A DNA stretch of 64,000 bases from Caldilineaceae bacterium (GCA_026645575.1 JAPKMW010000054.1:1-64000), one strand, 5' to 3'; positions 1 to 8,569 are shown, counted from the stretch's first letter. Notes: generated from the sequence alone by a model not told the origin. Numbers and translations are program-made.

Positions 1-30
1 AGTAGAGAGATTCAGAGATTGAAGGGAACA

Positions 31-372
31 ATGAAACGGATTGGTATTTTGGGCGGTATTAGTCATGAATCAACAGCGGTCTATTACCAGCGGCTACACA
101 GCGAATGTTTTGCCCGTCGGCACGACTATTACTACCCGGAAGTGATTGTCTATAGCCTCAACTTTCAGAAGTTTACCGACTATGAGGATCGGGGAGAGAT
201 GAAGCCGTATATCGAGTACATTTTACAGGGCATGGACACGCTGCAACAGGCCGGTGCTGATTTTGCCCTCATGGCATTGCCATTGCTTCTGCAATCGAGC
301 GACACAACAATTCCCCTGCTAGATACACTCACCCTTCACGTACAGGCAGCCATTGACTACGCCTTGGGCTGA
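31..372 (+). pseudogene. Aspartate/glutamate racemase family, N-terminal remnant
   Basis: The product from ATG 31 begins MKRIGILGGISHESTAVYYQ, the N-terminal signature of the Asp/Glu racemase family (GG-S at the substrate loop). A Shine-Dalgarno-like AAGGGA lies at 22-27. The frame stops after about 113 residues, whereas family members have about 230, and the region that should carry the first catalytic Cys (NTPH/NTCH-like motif) reads MALPLLLQSS, so no catalytic Cys pair can form. I infer a decayed or truncated racemase gene. The next gene follows 21 bp downstream and is not its missing half. Confidence 0.65.
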
Positions 373-393
373 CCCTAGAAAAGACAGACTATC

Positions 394-849
394 ATGCACT
401 TTGACTATCAGAAGCCCCCCTTCACCATCAGCACCGACCCTGCCCGGCTTGATCTCAATGTCATTCATGGCTTTCTCTACCATTGCTATTGGTCGCCGGG
501 GATTCCACGCGAATTGGTAGCGCAAGCCATCAACCATTCACTCAACTTTGGGCTATACGAAGAAAAACAGCAGATCGGCTTTGCCCGTGTGGTGTCCGAT
601 TACACCTCTTTTGCTTATCTGGCCGATGTCTTTGTTCTCCCCACCCATCGTGGTCACGGCTTGGGCGTCTGGCTTATTGAGTGCATCATTAATTGTCCGG
701 CGCTGCAAAGCATTCGCAGCTTTACCCTCGCCACCCGCGACGCCCACGGTCTCTATCGCAAATTCGGCTTTGAAGCCGCTGATGAGCGACGTTACATGAT
801 CAAACGCTACGAGGTTCCCTGGCGCAATCAAGCGTTAATCCGAGAGTAG
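394..849 (+). CDS. GNAT family N-acetyltransferase
   Basis: A 151-residue protein with the GNAT fold layout: beta strands around FGLYEEKQQIGFARVVSD, then ADVFVLPTHRGHGLGVWLIE, which contains the acetyl-CoA pyrophosphate-binding R/Q-x-x-G-x-G/A signature (HRGHGLG), and a C-terminal LYRKFGF motif typical of the last helix and strand. It transfers an acetyl group from acetyl-CoA to an amine; the substrate cannot be told. ATG 394 has no clear ribosome binding site. It follows a racemase remnant and precedes ilvE, separated from the latter by a palindromic repeat. Confidence 0.85.
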   Translation: MHFDYQKPPFTISTDPARLDLNVIHGFLYHCYWSPGIPRELVAQAINHSLNFGLYEEKQQIGFARVVSDYTSFAYLADVFVLPTHRGHGLGVWLIECIINCPALQSIRSFTLATRDAHGLYRKFGFEAADERRYMIKRYEVPWRNQALIRE

Positions 850-856
850 TCCTTTG

Positions 857-908
857 TCATTGGTCATTTGTTATTTGTTATTCGCTGAAAATGACCAGTG
901 ACCAATGA
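857..908. repeat. Heptamer-type inverted repeat (ATTGGTC/ATTTGTT family)
   Basis: Arms TCATTGGTCA (857-866) and TGACCAATGA (899-908) are perfect complements, and the loop side contains the drifting heptamers ATTTGTT-ATTTGTT. This resembles the short tandemly repeated heptamers seen in cyanobacterial intergenic DNA. It occupies most of the gap between the GNAT gene and ilvE and may act as a terminator-like hairpin; there is no U tract. Confidence 0.7.
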
Positions 909-943
909 CTACCACCCATCACAACAGTAAAAAGGAACCACTC

Positions 944-1864
944 ATGACCAAATTCGCCTACTTTGAAGGCAACATTGTCCCTATCGACCAGGCCAAGGTG
1001 AGCATCACCTGTAACACGCTGCACTATGGCACCGGCTGTTTTGGCGGCTTGCGCGCCTATTGGAACGAGGAACGGCAGACGCTCTATGCCTTTCGCCTGG
1101 CCGACCATTACAAGCGCTTTCTGAATAGCGCCAAGTTGCTGCGCTGTCGGTTGGAATATACGATTGACGACCTGATCGACATCACTTTGCGCCTGCTGCA
1201 ACGCGAAGATTGGCAGCAAAATTGCTACATCCGCCCCATTGCCTACAAAGACGATGGCGTCTATCGCGTCTGGCTACACGAAGCAACTGACCGAGTGGCA
1301 ATCTTCACCTTCCCTGTCGGCGCCTATATTCCGGTGGACAAGGGGGCGAATGTCTGTGTCAGCGCCTGGCGTCGGGTCGATGATACGGCGATGCCGGCGC
1401 GCGGGAAGGTTAATGGCACCTATGTTAACAGTGCGTTGATCAAAAGCGATGCCATGTTAAGCGGCTTTGACGATGCCATCGTCCTCAACCAAGATGGACA
1501 TGTGGCCGAAGGGAGCGCCGCCAACTTTATGCTGGTGCGCGATGGCGTTCTCATCACGCCGCCTATCACCAGCAACATTCTCGAAGGCATTACCCGCCGC
1601 ACGATACTGGAGTTAGCCAGCGATGTGTTGGGGTTGACCGTGGTGGAACGGGAGATTGACCGCAGCGAACTTTACCTCTGTGACGAAGCGTTCTACTGCG
1701 GCACGGGCGCTCAAGTGACGCCGATCAGTGCCATTGATCATCGCCCGGTCGGCGATGGTGGCGTTGGCTATCTCACCAATCAGATTCGTGATCTCTACTC
1801 CCGCGTGTTACATGGGCTTGAGCCGGCCTACATGCACTGGTTAACCCCGGTGCCGGCCGAATAA
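944..1864 (+). CDS. ilvE: Branched-chain amino acid aminotransferase (PLP fold type IV)
   Basis: A 306-residue class IV aminotransferase that interconverts Leu/Ile/Val and their 2-oxo acids in the cytosol. Seen: the N-terminal FAYFEGNIVPIDQAKVSI motif, the PLP-lysine region ARGKVNGTYVNSALIKSDA, the family signature around EGSAANFMLVRDGVLITPP, and ITSNILEGITRRTILELA. Start ATG 944 is chosen because AAAAGGAA lies just upstream and the family consensus begins there; an upstream in-frame ATG at 905 lies inside the palindromic repeat. It could act on D-amino acids (DAT is a close relative), but length and motifs favour IlvE. Confidence 0.88.
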   Translation: MTKFAYFEGNIVPIDQAKVSITCNTLHYGTGCFGGLRAYWNEERQTLYAFRLADHYKRFLNSAKLLRCRLEYTIDDLIDITLRLLQREDWQQNCYIRPIAYKDDGVYRVWLHEATDRVAIFTFPVGAYIPVDKGANVCVSAWRRVDDTAMPARGKVNGTYVNSALIKSDAMLSGFDDAIVLNQDGHVAEGSAANFMLVRDGVLITPPITSNILEGITRRTILELASDVLGLTVVEREIDRSELYLCDEAFYCGTGAQVTPISAIDHRPVGDGGVGYLTNQIRDLYSRVLHGLEPAYMHWLTPVPAE

Positions 1865-1963
1865 GGAGAGGTGGGAACGCCAAACACTACAGCGGATTTA
1901 GGCAGCAGCCGATTGCCGATTGGCTCACGAGAAGCGGCTTGAGCAACAAGCTTCAAAAATCAA

Positions 1964-2033
1964 TAGACCGCAACGCTCATAGCCAGTCCTTGACTGGCGC
2001 CGGTCACGGACCGGCTGAGAGCGTTGCGGTCTA
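1964..2033. repeat. Composite palindromic intergenic repeat (CCGGTCACGGACCGG family)
   Basis: Outer arms of 15 bp (1964-1978 and 2019-2033, TAGACCGCAACGCTC and its complement) enclose two smaller hairpins, AGCCAGTCCTTGACTGGC and GCCGGTCACGGACCGGC. The inner GCCGGTC-ACG-GACCGGC unit recurs near 13.71 and 14.46-14.52 kb. It lies between convergent genes (ilvE and a histidine kinase), so it may serve as a bidirectional transcription stop. Confidence 0.75.
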
Positions 2034-2119
2034 CTGAAAATGGTTTATACGCAATGGTACTGTCCCCACAAAAATCCGCTGCTGCTTAAATCCGCTGTAG
2101 CGTTTGCTACCAATCGCAC

Positions 2120-3484
2120 CTACCGTCGCTTTGATGACAAAGCAAAGGGGCGCGCCGGCTGGGTAGCGGTAGCAGGGGGACGCGTTGGCGGCGTTTTCTG
2201 CACCAGTGGATTGACAAAGGCGGGCGCTTGTTGCTTGGGCAGGAAAAAAGTAAAGCGCGTCCCTTCGCCTACTTTGCTCTCGGCGCGTATGGCGCCGCCG
2301 TGCGCCTCGACAAAACTTTTGACAATCGCCAGCCCCAGTCCGGCCCCACCGGTGGCGCGACTACGTGACTTTTCACCACGATAAAATTGTTCAAAGACGT
2401 GGGGCAGGTCTTCCGGGCGAATGCCTTCCCCACTGTCGCGCACACTGACTTCAACCCCACCGGCGACCGTGCGCGTATTGACCTGGATTGTGCCACCACT
2501 GGGTGTATGCCGAATCGCGTTGCTGATCAAGTTGGTCAACACGCGCCCGATCAAGCGCGCATCCATCGGTACGGGATCAACGCCAGAGGTGACCTGCCCC
2601 TGCAACTTGATCCCCTTCTCTTCTGCCAGGCCATGGCAGCTTTCAATCGTATCCGAAATCAAGTCATTCAAAGAATTAGGCTGGCGGTCGAGTTGGAGGC
2701 CACCGGCGTCAATCTGCGCCATCTCAAAAAGGTTATCGATCAGCAGCGAGAGCGCGTGAATATCGCGCTTGGCCGTGCGTAGATAGCGGGCAGCCGTTGC
2801 CGGGTCATCGACCATGCCGTCGGCCAGCGCTTCCACCATTCCCCGCACCGAGGTTAGGGGCGTGCGCAAATCATGACCGACCCAAGCGATGAGATTGCGG
2901 CGCATCTGTTCGGCTTCCTGGCGCATAGCGGCAGCGCTTTCCAGTTGCGCCGCCATGTTATTGAAGGATTCGGCCAGTTCCGTCACCTCATCGCGACCAG
3001 GAACACGGATACGCGTATTAAACTGACCAGCGGCAATGGCGCGGGCGGCGGCGCGTAAGGCGTTGATCTTGTCGGCAAAGGCCGCCGAAAGAAAATAGCC
3101 CAGCACCATGGCAATACAGGTGGCAAAGATGAGCAGAATCGTCGCCAGCGTGCGGTCATGGCTGTTGATAAACATGCGCCAGGCAGTAAAAAGCACATTG
3201 ACAAAGGTCAGCACACCGGAGAGCAAATAACCGCTCATCAAGGTCCAGCGCAAGCGACTGGTGCGTTGAAACCAGCCAAAGTGATAGGCGATCATGCCAA
3301 CCAGCACAGAGATACCAGCGGTGATAGAAAGCAACAGGGTCATTTCGCTGAACTCGGTCAGCACCGGCTGCATCATAGCGACAAAGAGCAGCAACGTTAG
3401 CGCCAGCACGATGACAATGCCGAGCATAAAGCCTAATGAGCGGAGCAGCGATTGCCGTTGCGGTTCAATGATGGGCGGTTCCAT
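2120..3484 (-). CDS. Membrane sensor histidine kinase (HAMP-HisKA-HATPase)
   Basis: About 454 residues. Four hydrophobic segments fill the first 150 residues, followed by a HAMP linker (FADKINALRAAARAIAAGQF), an H-box with the phosphoacceptor His in WVGHDLRTPLTSVRGM, an N-box LTNLISNAIRHTPSGG, and G boxes in VRDSGEGI and GGAGLGLAIVKSFVEAHGG. It autophosphorylates and passes phosphate to the OmpR-type regulator just upstream, with which it forms a two-gene unit. ATG 3484 is preferred over an in-frame TTG 18 bp upstream. A proline/threonine-rich tail of about 35 residues follows the ATPase domain. The signal sensed is unknown. Confidence 0.92.
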   Translation of the reverse strand: MEPPIIEPQRQSLLRSLGFMLGIVIVLALTLLLFVAMMQPVLTEFSEMTLLLSITAGISVLVGMIAYHFGWFQRTSRLRWTLMSGYLLSGVLTFVNVLFTAWRMFINSHDRTLATILLIFATCIAMVLGYFLSAAFADKINALRAAARAIAAGQFNTRIRVPGRDEVTELAESFNNMAAQLESAAAMRQEAEQMRRNLIAWVGHDLRTPLTSVRGMVEALADGMVDDPATAARYLRTAKRDIHALSLLIDNLFEMAQIDAGGLQLDRQPNSLNDLISDTIESCHGLAEEKGIKLQGQVTSGVDPVPMDARLIGRVLTNLISNAIRHTPSGGTIQVNTRTVAGGVEVSVRDSGEGIRPEDLPHVFEQFYRGEKSRSRATGGAGLGLAIVKSFVEAHGGAIRAESKVGEGTRFTFFLPKQQAPAFVNPLVQKTPPTRPPATATQPARPFALSSKRR

Positions 3485-3507
3485 GATGATCTTTCTTTTC
3501 AAGAATG

Positions 3508-3550
3508 AAGGATGAAATCAAGAGCGCTTCATCTCTCATCCTTCATCCCT
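3508..3550. repeat. Hairpin between response regulator and kinase genes
   Basis: GAAGGATGA pairs with TCATCCTTC across a short loop in the 53-bp gap of the two-component pair. It belongs to the repeated style of intergenic hairpins in this window. It might attenuate transcription of the kinase relative to the regulator, which is inference. Confidence 0.5.
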
Positions 3551-3555
3551 TCTAC

Positions 3556-4257
3556 CTACGGCTCAAATTTATAGCCGACACCCCAGACGGTGTGAATATG
3601 TTGGGGGTTGGAGGAGTCGGGTTCAATCTTTTCGCGGACGCGGCGCACATGGACAGTCACCGTGCTAGGGTCAATGTAGGTGGTTTCGCCCCAGACGTGG
3701 TCGAGCAATTGGTCACGATTGAAAACCTGGCGGGGATGGCGGGCCAGAAACCAGAGGAGATCAAACTCCTTGGCCGTCAGCATAATTTCGGCGCCATTGA
3801 CTGTGACTAGGCGCGTGACGGGATCGATTTGGAGCTTGCCAAAGACCAGGGCGCGTTCTTGCGTTGGCGGCGGTGTTGGCGCCGCCACTCCTTGGGCGCG
3901 ACGCAAGACCGCTCGCACCCGGCTCACCAGTTCCTGCGGGCTAAAGGGCTTCACCACATAATCATCGGCCCCCATTTCCAAGCCCAAAATCCGATCACTT
4001 TCTTCTTTGCGCGCCGTGAGCATAATGATCGGGGTGTTGCCCTCGGCACGCAACCGGCGGGTGATCTCCCAGCCGTCAATGCCGGGCAGCATAAGATCCA
4101 GCACCACCAGATCGGGTTTCTGTTGAGTCAAGGCTTGCAACGCCGCCCGCCCATCATGGACAACCTTGACCTCGTACCCGGAGCGGGTCAGGTAGAGGCT
4201 GACCACCTCGCTAATGCTCTGCTCGTCATCCACCACCAAAATCGTTGGACTGATCAC
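3556..4257 (-). CDS. OmpR/PhoB-family response regulator
   Basis: A 233-residue two-domain regulator. The receiver domain shows the acidic pair in VVDDEQS, the phosphoacceptor Asp in LVVLDLMLPGIDGWE and the conserved Lys in DYVVKPFSPQEL. The C-terminal winged-helix domain has the family signature ending RVREKIEPDSSNPQHIHTVW followed by GVGYKFEP. It is transcribed before the adjacent histidine kinase gene and is the likely partner. Target promoters are unknown. Confidence 0.95.
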   Translation of the reverse strand: MISPTILVVDDEQSISEVVSLYLTRSGYEVKVVHDGRAALQALTQQKPDLVVLDLMLPGIDGWEITRRLRAEGNTPIIMLTARKEESDRILGLEMGADDYVVKPFSPQELVSRVRAVLRRAQGVAAPTPPPTQERALVFGKLQIDPVTRLVTVNGAEIMLTAKEFDLLWFLARHPRQVFNRDQLLDHVWGETTYIDPSTVTVHVRRVREKIEPDSSNPQHIHTVWGVGYKFEP

Positions 4258-4305
4258 ACCTGGCTCCTTGATATTGTTGAGACAGTTGGGGAAAGCTTTG
4301 GGGTG

Positions 4306-4365
4306 GAGATAAGAGATTGAGAGAGTAAGAGATTTCGTTGGATCAATCTCTCAATCTCTTATCTC
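4306..4365. repeat. 19-bp-arm inverted repeat (GAGATTN heptamer family)
   Basis: Perfect 19-bp arms at 4306-4324 and 4347-4365 are built from drifting GAGATTN/AGAGAGT words. The element fills the gap between the acyl-CoA ligase stop and the response-regulator promoter region. Similar but not identical words form the hairpins at 8529-8569 and about 20.87-20.94 kb. Confidence 0.8.
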
Positions 4366-4369
4366 CCAT

Positions 4370-5872
4370 TTAGCCCTTTAATAAATTCTTCTGTAACTTG
4401 CCCATTGCATTGCGCGGCAGCGCTTCGACACGGTGAATGGCGCGGGGGACTTTGAAGCTGGCAAGTTGACCGCGACAGTAGCGCACTAGATCCTCTTGGT
4501 CAATCTCCGCCGTGCAGACCAGATAGGCCACGGGCACTTCGCCCCACTCAGGATGAGGGGCGCCGATCACGGCGGCTTCGCTAATGCCGGGATAGGTGGT
4601 CAGCATCTCTTCGATCTCGCGCGGGTAGATGTTAAAGCCGCCGCTGATGATCAATTCATGGCGCCGGCCCAGCAAGGTGACATAGCCATTCTGTGGGTCT
4701 TGGCGGGCCAGATCACCGGTGTGGAACCACTGCTGGCCCAGGGCATCGTGGCTAAAGCTGGCAGCGGTCTTCTCTGGGGCATTCCAATAGGCGCTAAAGA
4801 CGTTGCCGCCGCGCACCAGTAATTCACCTTCCCCACCGACTGGCACATCAACCCCTTTGTGATCCACAATGCGCATAGAAACGCCGGGCAAAGGTGTGCC
4901 GACACTGCCGGCAATCCGCTCGCCGATGTAGGGGTTGCTCAGATTCATGCCCGTTTCGGTCATGCCATAGCGTTCGAGAATGGTGTGGCCGGTCAGTTCC
5001 TGAAAGGCGACAAAGGTCTCCGCCGCCAACGGGGCGCTACCGGAGCAGAAGAGGCGCATGTGGGCCAAGTCCGGTTTCGGCAACTGCTTCAATTCTTCCA
5101 CCAGGCGCACATAGATGGTGGGAACGGCAAAGAAAAGCGTTGGTTCGCCACTCAACAGATCAGCGAGAATCGTTTTGGCTTCAAATTGGGCGCGCAACAG
5201 AACAGTCGCACCAGCAGCCAGCGCACAATGGAGACCGACGATCAGACCGTGGGTGTGAAACAAGGGCAGACAGAGCAACAACTTGTCTTGTGGCTGCCAC
5301 GCCCAAGCAGCCAGCAGGCCAGTGACCGTAGCGATGACATTGTTGTGCGTAATCATCGCTCCCTTGCTACGCCCGGTGGTGCCGGAGGTGTAGATAATCA
5401 GGGCGAGATCATCGCTTTCGACCAGCGGCAGTTGCACCTGTTCGGCCGGCGCTTGCCAACAGTCAAATTCCTCGGCCAGGACGAGCGCTTCAACGCTAGC
5501 TTTGTCGGCGCCGACTTCGTCGAGGATTGCCAGTTGCGCCGTTTCCGTCACCACAAGCCGGGGTGTACAATCGGTCAGAATGTGGCCGATCTCTAACCGG
5601 CGGTAGCGCAGATTAATCGGCACCACGACAGCACCCAGGCGGATCACAGCCAGATAGGCAATGATCAATTCAGGGCGGCTACTAATGAAAAAGGCCACTC
5701 GGTCGCCCTTGCGCAGTCCCCACTGTTGCAACCCTGCCGCCACGCGATCCACGGCGGCGTAGAGATCGGCAAAGGTCAGGCTGGTTGGGGCAGGGGTAAC
5801 ATCTAAGGCATGAATAGCAATTTTATCTGGGCTGCGGTGTTTGGGAATGGCAAAGAGATCATGTAGGTTCAT
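4370..5872 (-). CDS. AMP-forming acyl-CoA synthetase (ANL superfamily)
   Basis: About 500 residues. The P-loop-like A3 motif IIYTSGTTGRSKGAMITHNN, the A5 motif ERYGMTETGMNLSNPY, the A8 hinge HTGDLARQD...LLGRRHELIISGG and the C-terminal Lys in RNAMGKLQKNLL are all present, so the enzyme should adenylate a carboxylic acid and transfer it to CoA. Substrate is undetermined; the overall layout is closest to fatty-acid or malonyl/methylmalonyl-CoA ligases. ATG 5872 is chosen because AGGTGAG sits 5 bp upstream; a GTG 9 bp further upstream is possible. Confidence 0.9.
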   Translation of the reverse strand: MNLHDLFAIPKHRSPDKIAIHALDVTPAPTSLTFADLYAAVDRVAAGLQQWGLRKGDRVAFFISSRPELIIAYLAVIRLGAVVVPINLRYRRLEIGHILTDCTPRLVVTETAQLAILDEVGADKASVEALVLAEEFDCWQAPAEQVQLPLVESDDLALIIYTSGTTGRSKGAMITHNNVIATVTGLLAAWAWQPQDKLLLCLPLFHTHGLIVGLHCALAAGATVLLRAQFEAKTILADLLSGEPTLFFAVPTIYVRLVEELKQLPKPDLAHMRLFCSGSAPLAAETFVAFQELTGHTILERYGMTETGMNLSNPYIGERIAGSVGTPLPGVSMRIVDHKGVDVPVGGEGELLVRGGNVFSAYWNAPEKTAASFSHDALGQQWFHTGDLARQDPQNGYVTLLGRRHELIISGGFNIYPREIEEMLTTYPGISEAAVIGAPHPEWGEVPVAYLVCTAEIDQEDLVRYCRGQLASFKVPRAIHRVEALPRNAMGKLQKNLLKG

Positions 5873-5881
5873 GGCGCTCAC

Positions 5882-6044
5882 CTAACTAGAGTTGGATAGA
5901 TTCAAAAACGCACTTGTTAGGGTAGAATCTACCTGCTCTAGAAAGGACTGTCAAATTGGCGCCTGGGTGGAAGAGGGCAGTGAGTCAGTAAGACAGTGAG
6001 TCAGTGAATTAGTTAGCCGGTCACTAACCTACTGACTACCGTCT
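5882..6044. repeat. Intergenic region with drifting CAGTGAGT words
   Basis: No gene is seen. The stretch contains repeated words (CAGTGAGTCAGTAAGACAGT and relatives) and their partial complement TCACTAACCTACTGACTACC, giving another imperfect hairpin of the heptamer-array type. The acyl-CoA ligase promoter must lie near its left end, but no clear -35/-10 pair could be picked. Confidence 0.5.
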
Positions 6045-6172
6045 TAGGACTTACGCAGCACCATTTCGTGGCGACAGGCCAGACCGCCGGGAAGTGGGCA
6101 ACAATCGACTAGTCATCTGTAACCATTCTTGCCCACTTCCCGGCGGTCTGGTCGGCTTTTGCGTAAGTCCTA
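6045..6172. mobile_element. MITE-like element with GGACTTACGCA terminal inverted repeats
   Basis: A 128-bp non-coding element. Ends 6045-6057 (TAGGACTTACGCA) and 6160-6172 (TGCGTAAGTCCTA) are exact complements. Inside, a second perfect 23-bp inverted repeat lies at 6079-6101 and 6129-6151. The termini resemble those of transposons whose ends read GGACTTACGCA, and the flanking TA could be a TA target duplication of the IS630/mariner type. No transposase is present, so mobility would need a helper in trans. Assignment to a family is inference. Confidence 0.55.
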
Positions 6173-6196
6173 TGTCTTACGAATCGACGATCACGG

Positions 6197-6268
6197 CTCC
6201 GGTGCGTGGCGCTGGTCAGCAATGGGTGGGCTTACCCACAAATTTCTGACCAATGCCATGCACCGGAG
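6197..6268. other. Extended stem-loop, possible structured RNA
   Basis: Three nested pairings line up: 6197-6205 with 6260-6268 (CTCCGGTGC / GCACCGGAG), 6213-6219 with 6246-6252 (TGGTCAG / CTGACCA) and an inner TGGGT/ACCCA stem. This makes a long, nearly continuous hairpin of about 72 nt just beyond the terminator of the minus-strand receiver gene. No known RNA family was recognised. Confidence 0.4.
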
Positions 6269-6302
6269 AGCTTGCCACTCTCCCCAACAGGGTAAATTCG
6301 GC

Positions 6303-6342
6303 AAAAAAAAGCCTGACAACAAATGAATTGTTGTCAGGCTTT
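6303..6342 (-). terminator. Rho-independent terminator of the receiver-domain gene
   Basis: On the minus strand a perfect 12-bp stem GCCTGACAACAA / TTGTTGTCAGGC with a 5-nt loop is followed by eight T residues. It begins at the stop codon of the receiver gene that ends at 6341. Confidence 0.9.
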
Positions 6343-7003
6343 AGGAATGACTACCACTGCTCACTCCCCCGAAGAGTCGGCGGGTGAGGGCGCTCACGAG
6401 ATGGAGCGTTTGATTGAGCTTTTCGACATGCGCCTTAGCGGGATTGTCGTCGCCCAATTCGGACAACGCCAACGAATTTTGCGTCGCCATTTTGTTCAGC
6501 AGGCTGTCAAAGTCACTGACCAATTCATTGGAAAGGGGGGCGCTGTCGGTCAAGTGTTTAACCTGATGCAATTGCTTGGCGGCTTCGCTCAAGGCTTGCT
6601 CGCTCTGTTTGCGATCAACCGCATACCGGATCGCTCGCACAAGCAATTCGGTGTTGAAGTTGCCCTTGACCAGATAATCTTGAGCGCCTAACCGTAGCGC
6701 CTGGCTAGCTAAGGTTTGATCATCCCGCCCGGTCAAGACAATGATCGCCGCTTGGGGCGCCGCTTGCTGAATGCGCACCAGGGTGTCAAGGCCGGCGGTA
6801 TCAGTCAGGTTGAGATCAAGTACGATCACATGAACGGGGTGAGCGATGGAATAATCAATCGCTTCACGGAGGAGGCTGGCCTGGGCAACCACAAAAATTT
6901 GTCCATTGTCCTGGTTGAGGCTACCCATCAAACGACGGCGGAGGAGAGCGCTGTAGTCAATGTCATCTTCGACAAGTAAGACGTAGAGAACCTGCGAATT
7001 CAT
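6341..7003 (-). CDS. Orphan response-regulator receiver protein with helical C-terminus
   Basis: About 220 residues. The N-terminal receiver domain shows the acidic pair in LLVEDDIDYS, the phosphoacceptor in VIVLDLNLTD, Thr/Ser in VLTGRDD and the conserved Lys in DYLVKGNFN. The rest (from about residue 135) is predicted helical, with no DNA-binding, GGDEF or kinase domain. No kinase gene adjoins it. It may be a phosphorelay intermediate or act by protein contact. ATG 7003 follows AAGGAAAA; a TTG two codons upstream is less likely. Confidence 0.88.
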   Translation of the reverse strand: MNSQVLYVLLVEDDIDYSALLRRRLMGSLNQDNGQIFVVAQASLLREAIDYSIAHPVHVIVLDLNLTDTAGLDTLVRIQQAAPQAAIIVLTGRDDQTLASQALRLGAQDYLVKGNFNTELLVRAIRYAVDRKQSEQALSEAAKQLHQVKHLTDSAPLSNELVSDFDSLLNKMATQNSLALSELGDDNPAKAHVEKLNQTLHLVSALTRRLFGGVSSGSHS

Positions 7004-7009
7004 ACACAA

Positions 7010-7372
7010 TTTTCCTTGCTGGACTTATTTCCTTACTGGACTTAGCTGACAGCTCATGGATGGTCTATGAACAACTGGGCGCATCCCTGAGAATCAGTAG
7101 ACTACAAGGATTTGCTCTAGCCAGTCATGGACTGACGAAGAGCAGTGCGGCCTACTGAGAATGAATCAGAATTCCGGCTAGAGAGTGACAGACCCCAGGA
7201 GGATTTGTTATGCGCAGTATACAACAAATATAACAGGCAATATGTTACAGTTTACTGATAAAACAGAGTGCTAAATTTAAGAAATTTTTAAAGATCCGAT
7301 AACAAAGTAAAGTAATCATTACCCCGCTCGCAGCCGGTCACAGATCGGCTGCGAGCGAACTTTGGCGTTACC
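7010..7372. other. AT-rich intergenic region with a terminal palindrome
   Basis: No gene seen in 363 bp. The part near 7200-7320 is unusually AT-rich and probably holds promoter sequence for the minus-strand receiver gene upstream of 7003. At 7325-7357 there is a perfect 12-bp-arm hairpin, CGCTCGCAGCCG / CGGCTGCGAGCG with a 9-nt loop, ending shortly before the stop codon of the aminotransferase. Confidence 0.55.
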
Positions 7373-8455
7373 TCAGCGCCGCATAACCTGTTCAATCACC
7401 GCCAGCCCGCGTTGCACCAGGGCCAGATCGGCTTGCGTTCCCATATGACCCACGCGGAAAACCTTACCGGCTAGCGGGCCATAATTGCCACCCACGGCCA
7501 TGCCATGTGTTCTTAAGGCGCGATCAAAGCTGGGCCAGTCCCAGCCGGTGGGCAATTTAGCAGCGGTCACAGTAGGCGCGGCAATTGCTTCGCTGGCCGG
7601 CCAGAGATCAATGCCCAACGCTTGTAACCCTTGTCGACAGTAGGCTGCCACCTTGTGATGACGTCCGTACGCATTCGGCAAGCCTTCGACCAAGAGCCGT
7701 TGTAAGGCAATCTGGAGACCGGCCATGGCGTGCCAGTTATGGGTATACGGCATATAGCGTTCCGCCATTGCTTGGCGCCAGGGCAATAACGCGTCGTAGC
7801 CAGCATACTTGACTTCGGCACAGCGTTGCCAGGCCCGCTCACTCACACTGACCATGGAAAGGTCAGCCATCAGGCTCAGGACTTTCTGGCTGCCCAGTAG
7901 CCCCAGGTCAATGTGCCATTCATCAACCAGCACCGGCGTGCCACCGGCACTGGCGACAAAATCCACATAAAAGAGCGCATCGACCTCCCGGCTAATGGCG
8001 CCGATTTCGGCCAGCGGGTTGAGGGTGCCGCTGGGGGTTTCACAATGGACGGCGGTGATCAGATGGGGGCGAAAGGCGTGGGCGGCCTGCCGCACCTGGT
8101 CGGGATCGGCAATGGTATCATAGCCAAAGCCCACTGTTTGCACCTCGGCGCCCAGTTGGGCCGCCATCTCGCCAATGCCATAACCAAAGAGACCACTCGC
8201 CACGGCCAGCACCCGGTCGCCGGGGCGCAGCACGCTCTTCAACGCCCCCCAGAGCGCTAGCATCCCCTCGCCGCTCTGGATGGTAACACTGTTACGGGTG
8301 ACGAGCATCTGTTGCAGATCGCGTTCGCATTGTTGATAGAGGGCGAAAAATTCATCCTCTAAATCGGCACTACCATAATTGACATGATAGACAGCCAACA
8401 CTTCCGGCGGTACAGAGACCGGCCCAGGGACGAGTGGAATGGAATAGGTTTGCAT
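7373..8455 (-). CDS. Class V aminotransferase (alanine/serine-glyoxylate type)
   Basis: A 360-residue PLP enzyme of fold type I. Seen: N-terminal LVPGPVSVPPEV, glycine/serine cofactor loop TIQSGEGMLALWG, HCETPSGTLNP, the cofactor Asp in YVDFVASAGG and the Schiff-base Lys in GSQKVLSLMADL. Members move the amino group between alanine, serine or aspartate and glyoxylate or pyruvate; which pair is used here cannot be told. The archaeal and cyanobacterial soluble-hydrogenase-small-subunit-like proteins belong to the same family. A GAGATTN hairpin separates it from the divergent helicase gene. Confidence 0.85.
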   Translation of the reverse strand: MQTYSIPLVPGPVSVPPEVLAVYHVNYGSADLEDEFFALYQQCERDLQQMLVTRNSVTIQSGEGMLALWGALKSVLRPGDRVLAVASGLFGYGIGEMAAQLGAEVQTVGFGYDTIADPDQVRQAAHAFRPHLITAVHCETPSGTLNPLAEIGAISREVDALFYVDFVASAGGTPVLVDEWHIDLGLLGSQKVLSLMADLSMVSVSERAWQRCAEVKYAGYDALLPWRQAMAERYMPYTHNWHAMAGLQIALQRLLVEGLPNAYGRHHKVAAYCRQGLQALGIDLWPASEAIAAPTVTAAKLPTGWDWPSFDRALRTHGMAVGGNYGPLAGKVFRVGHMGTQADLALVQRGLAVIEQVMRR

Positions 8456-8528
8456 GGTTTGCTCGCTTTATGGTTTGATCCAGGCTGTTTGAAGGCGAGA
8501 TGGACAGAGTGAGAGATTAAAGAGAGTA

Positions 8529-8569
8529 AGAGAGTGAGAGATTACACGTTGCTTAATCTCTCACTCTCT
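8529..8569. repeat. 16-bp-arm inverted repeat (GAGATTN family)
   Basis: Perfect arms at 8529-8544 (AGAGAGTGAGAGATTA) and 8554-8569. It stands between two divergently transcribed genes, so here it cannot be an ordinary terminator for both, which argues that these palindromes are not merely terminators. Confidence 0.75.

Noticed and set aside
4859..5596. 245-codon plus-strand frame
   Set aside because: Antisense shadow of the acyl-CoA ligase, whose motifs are complete on the minus strand.
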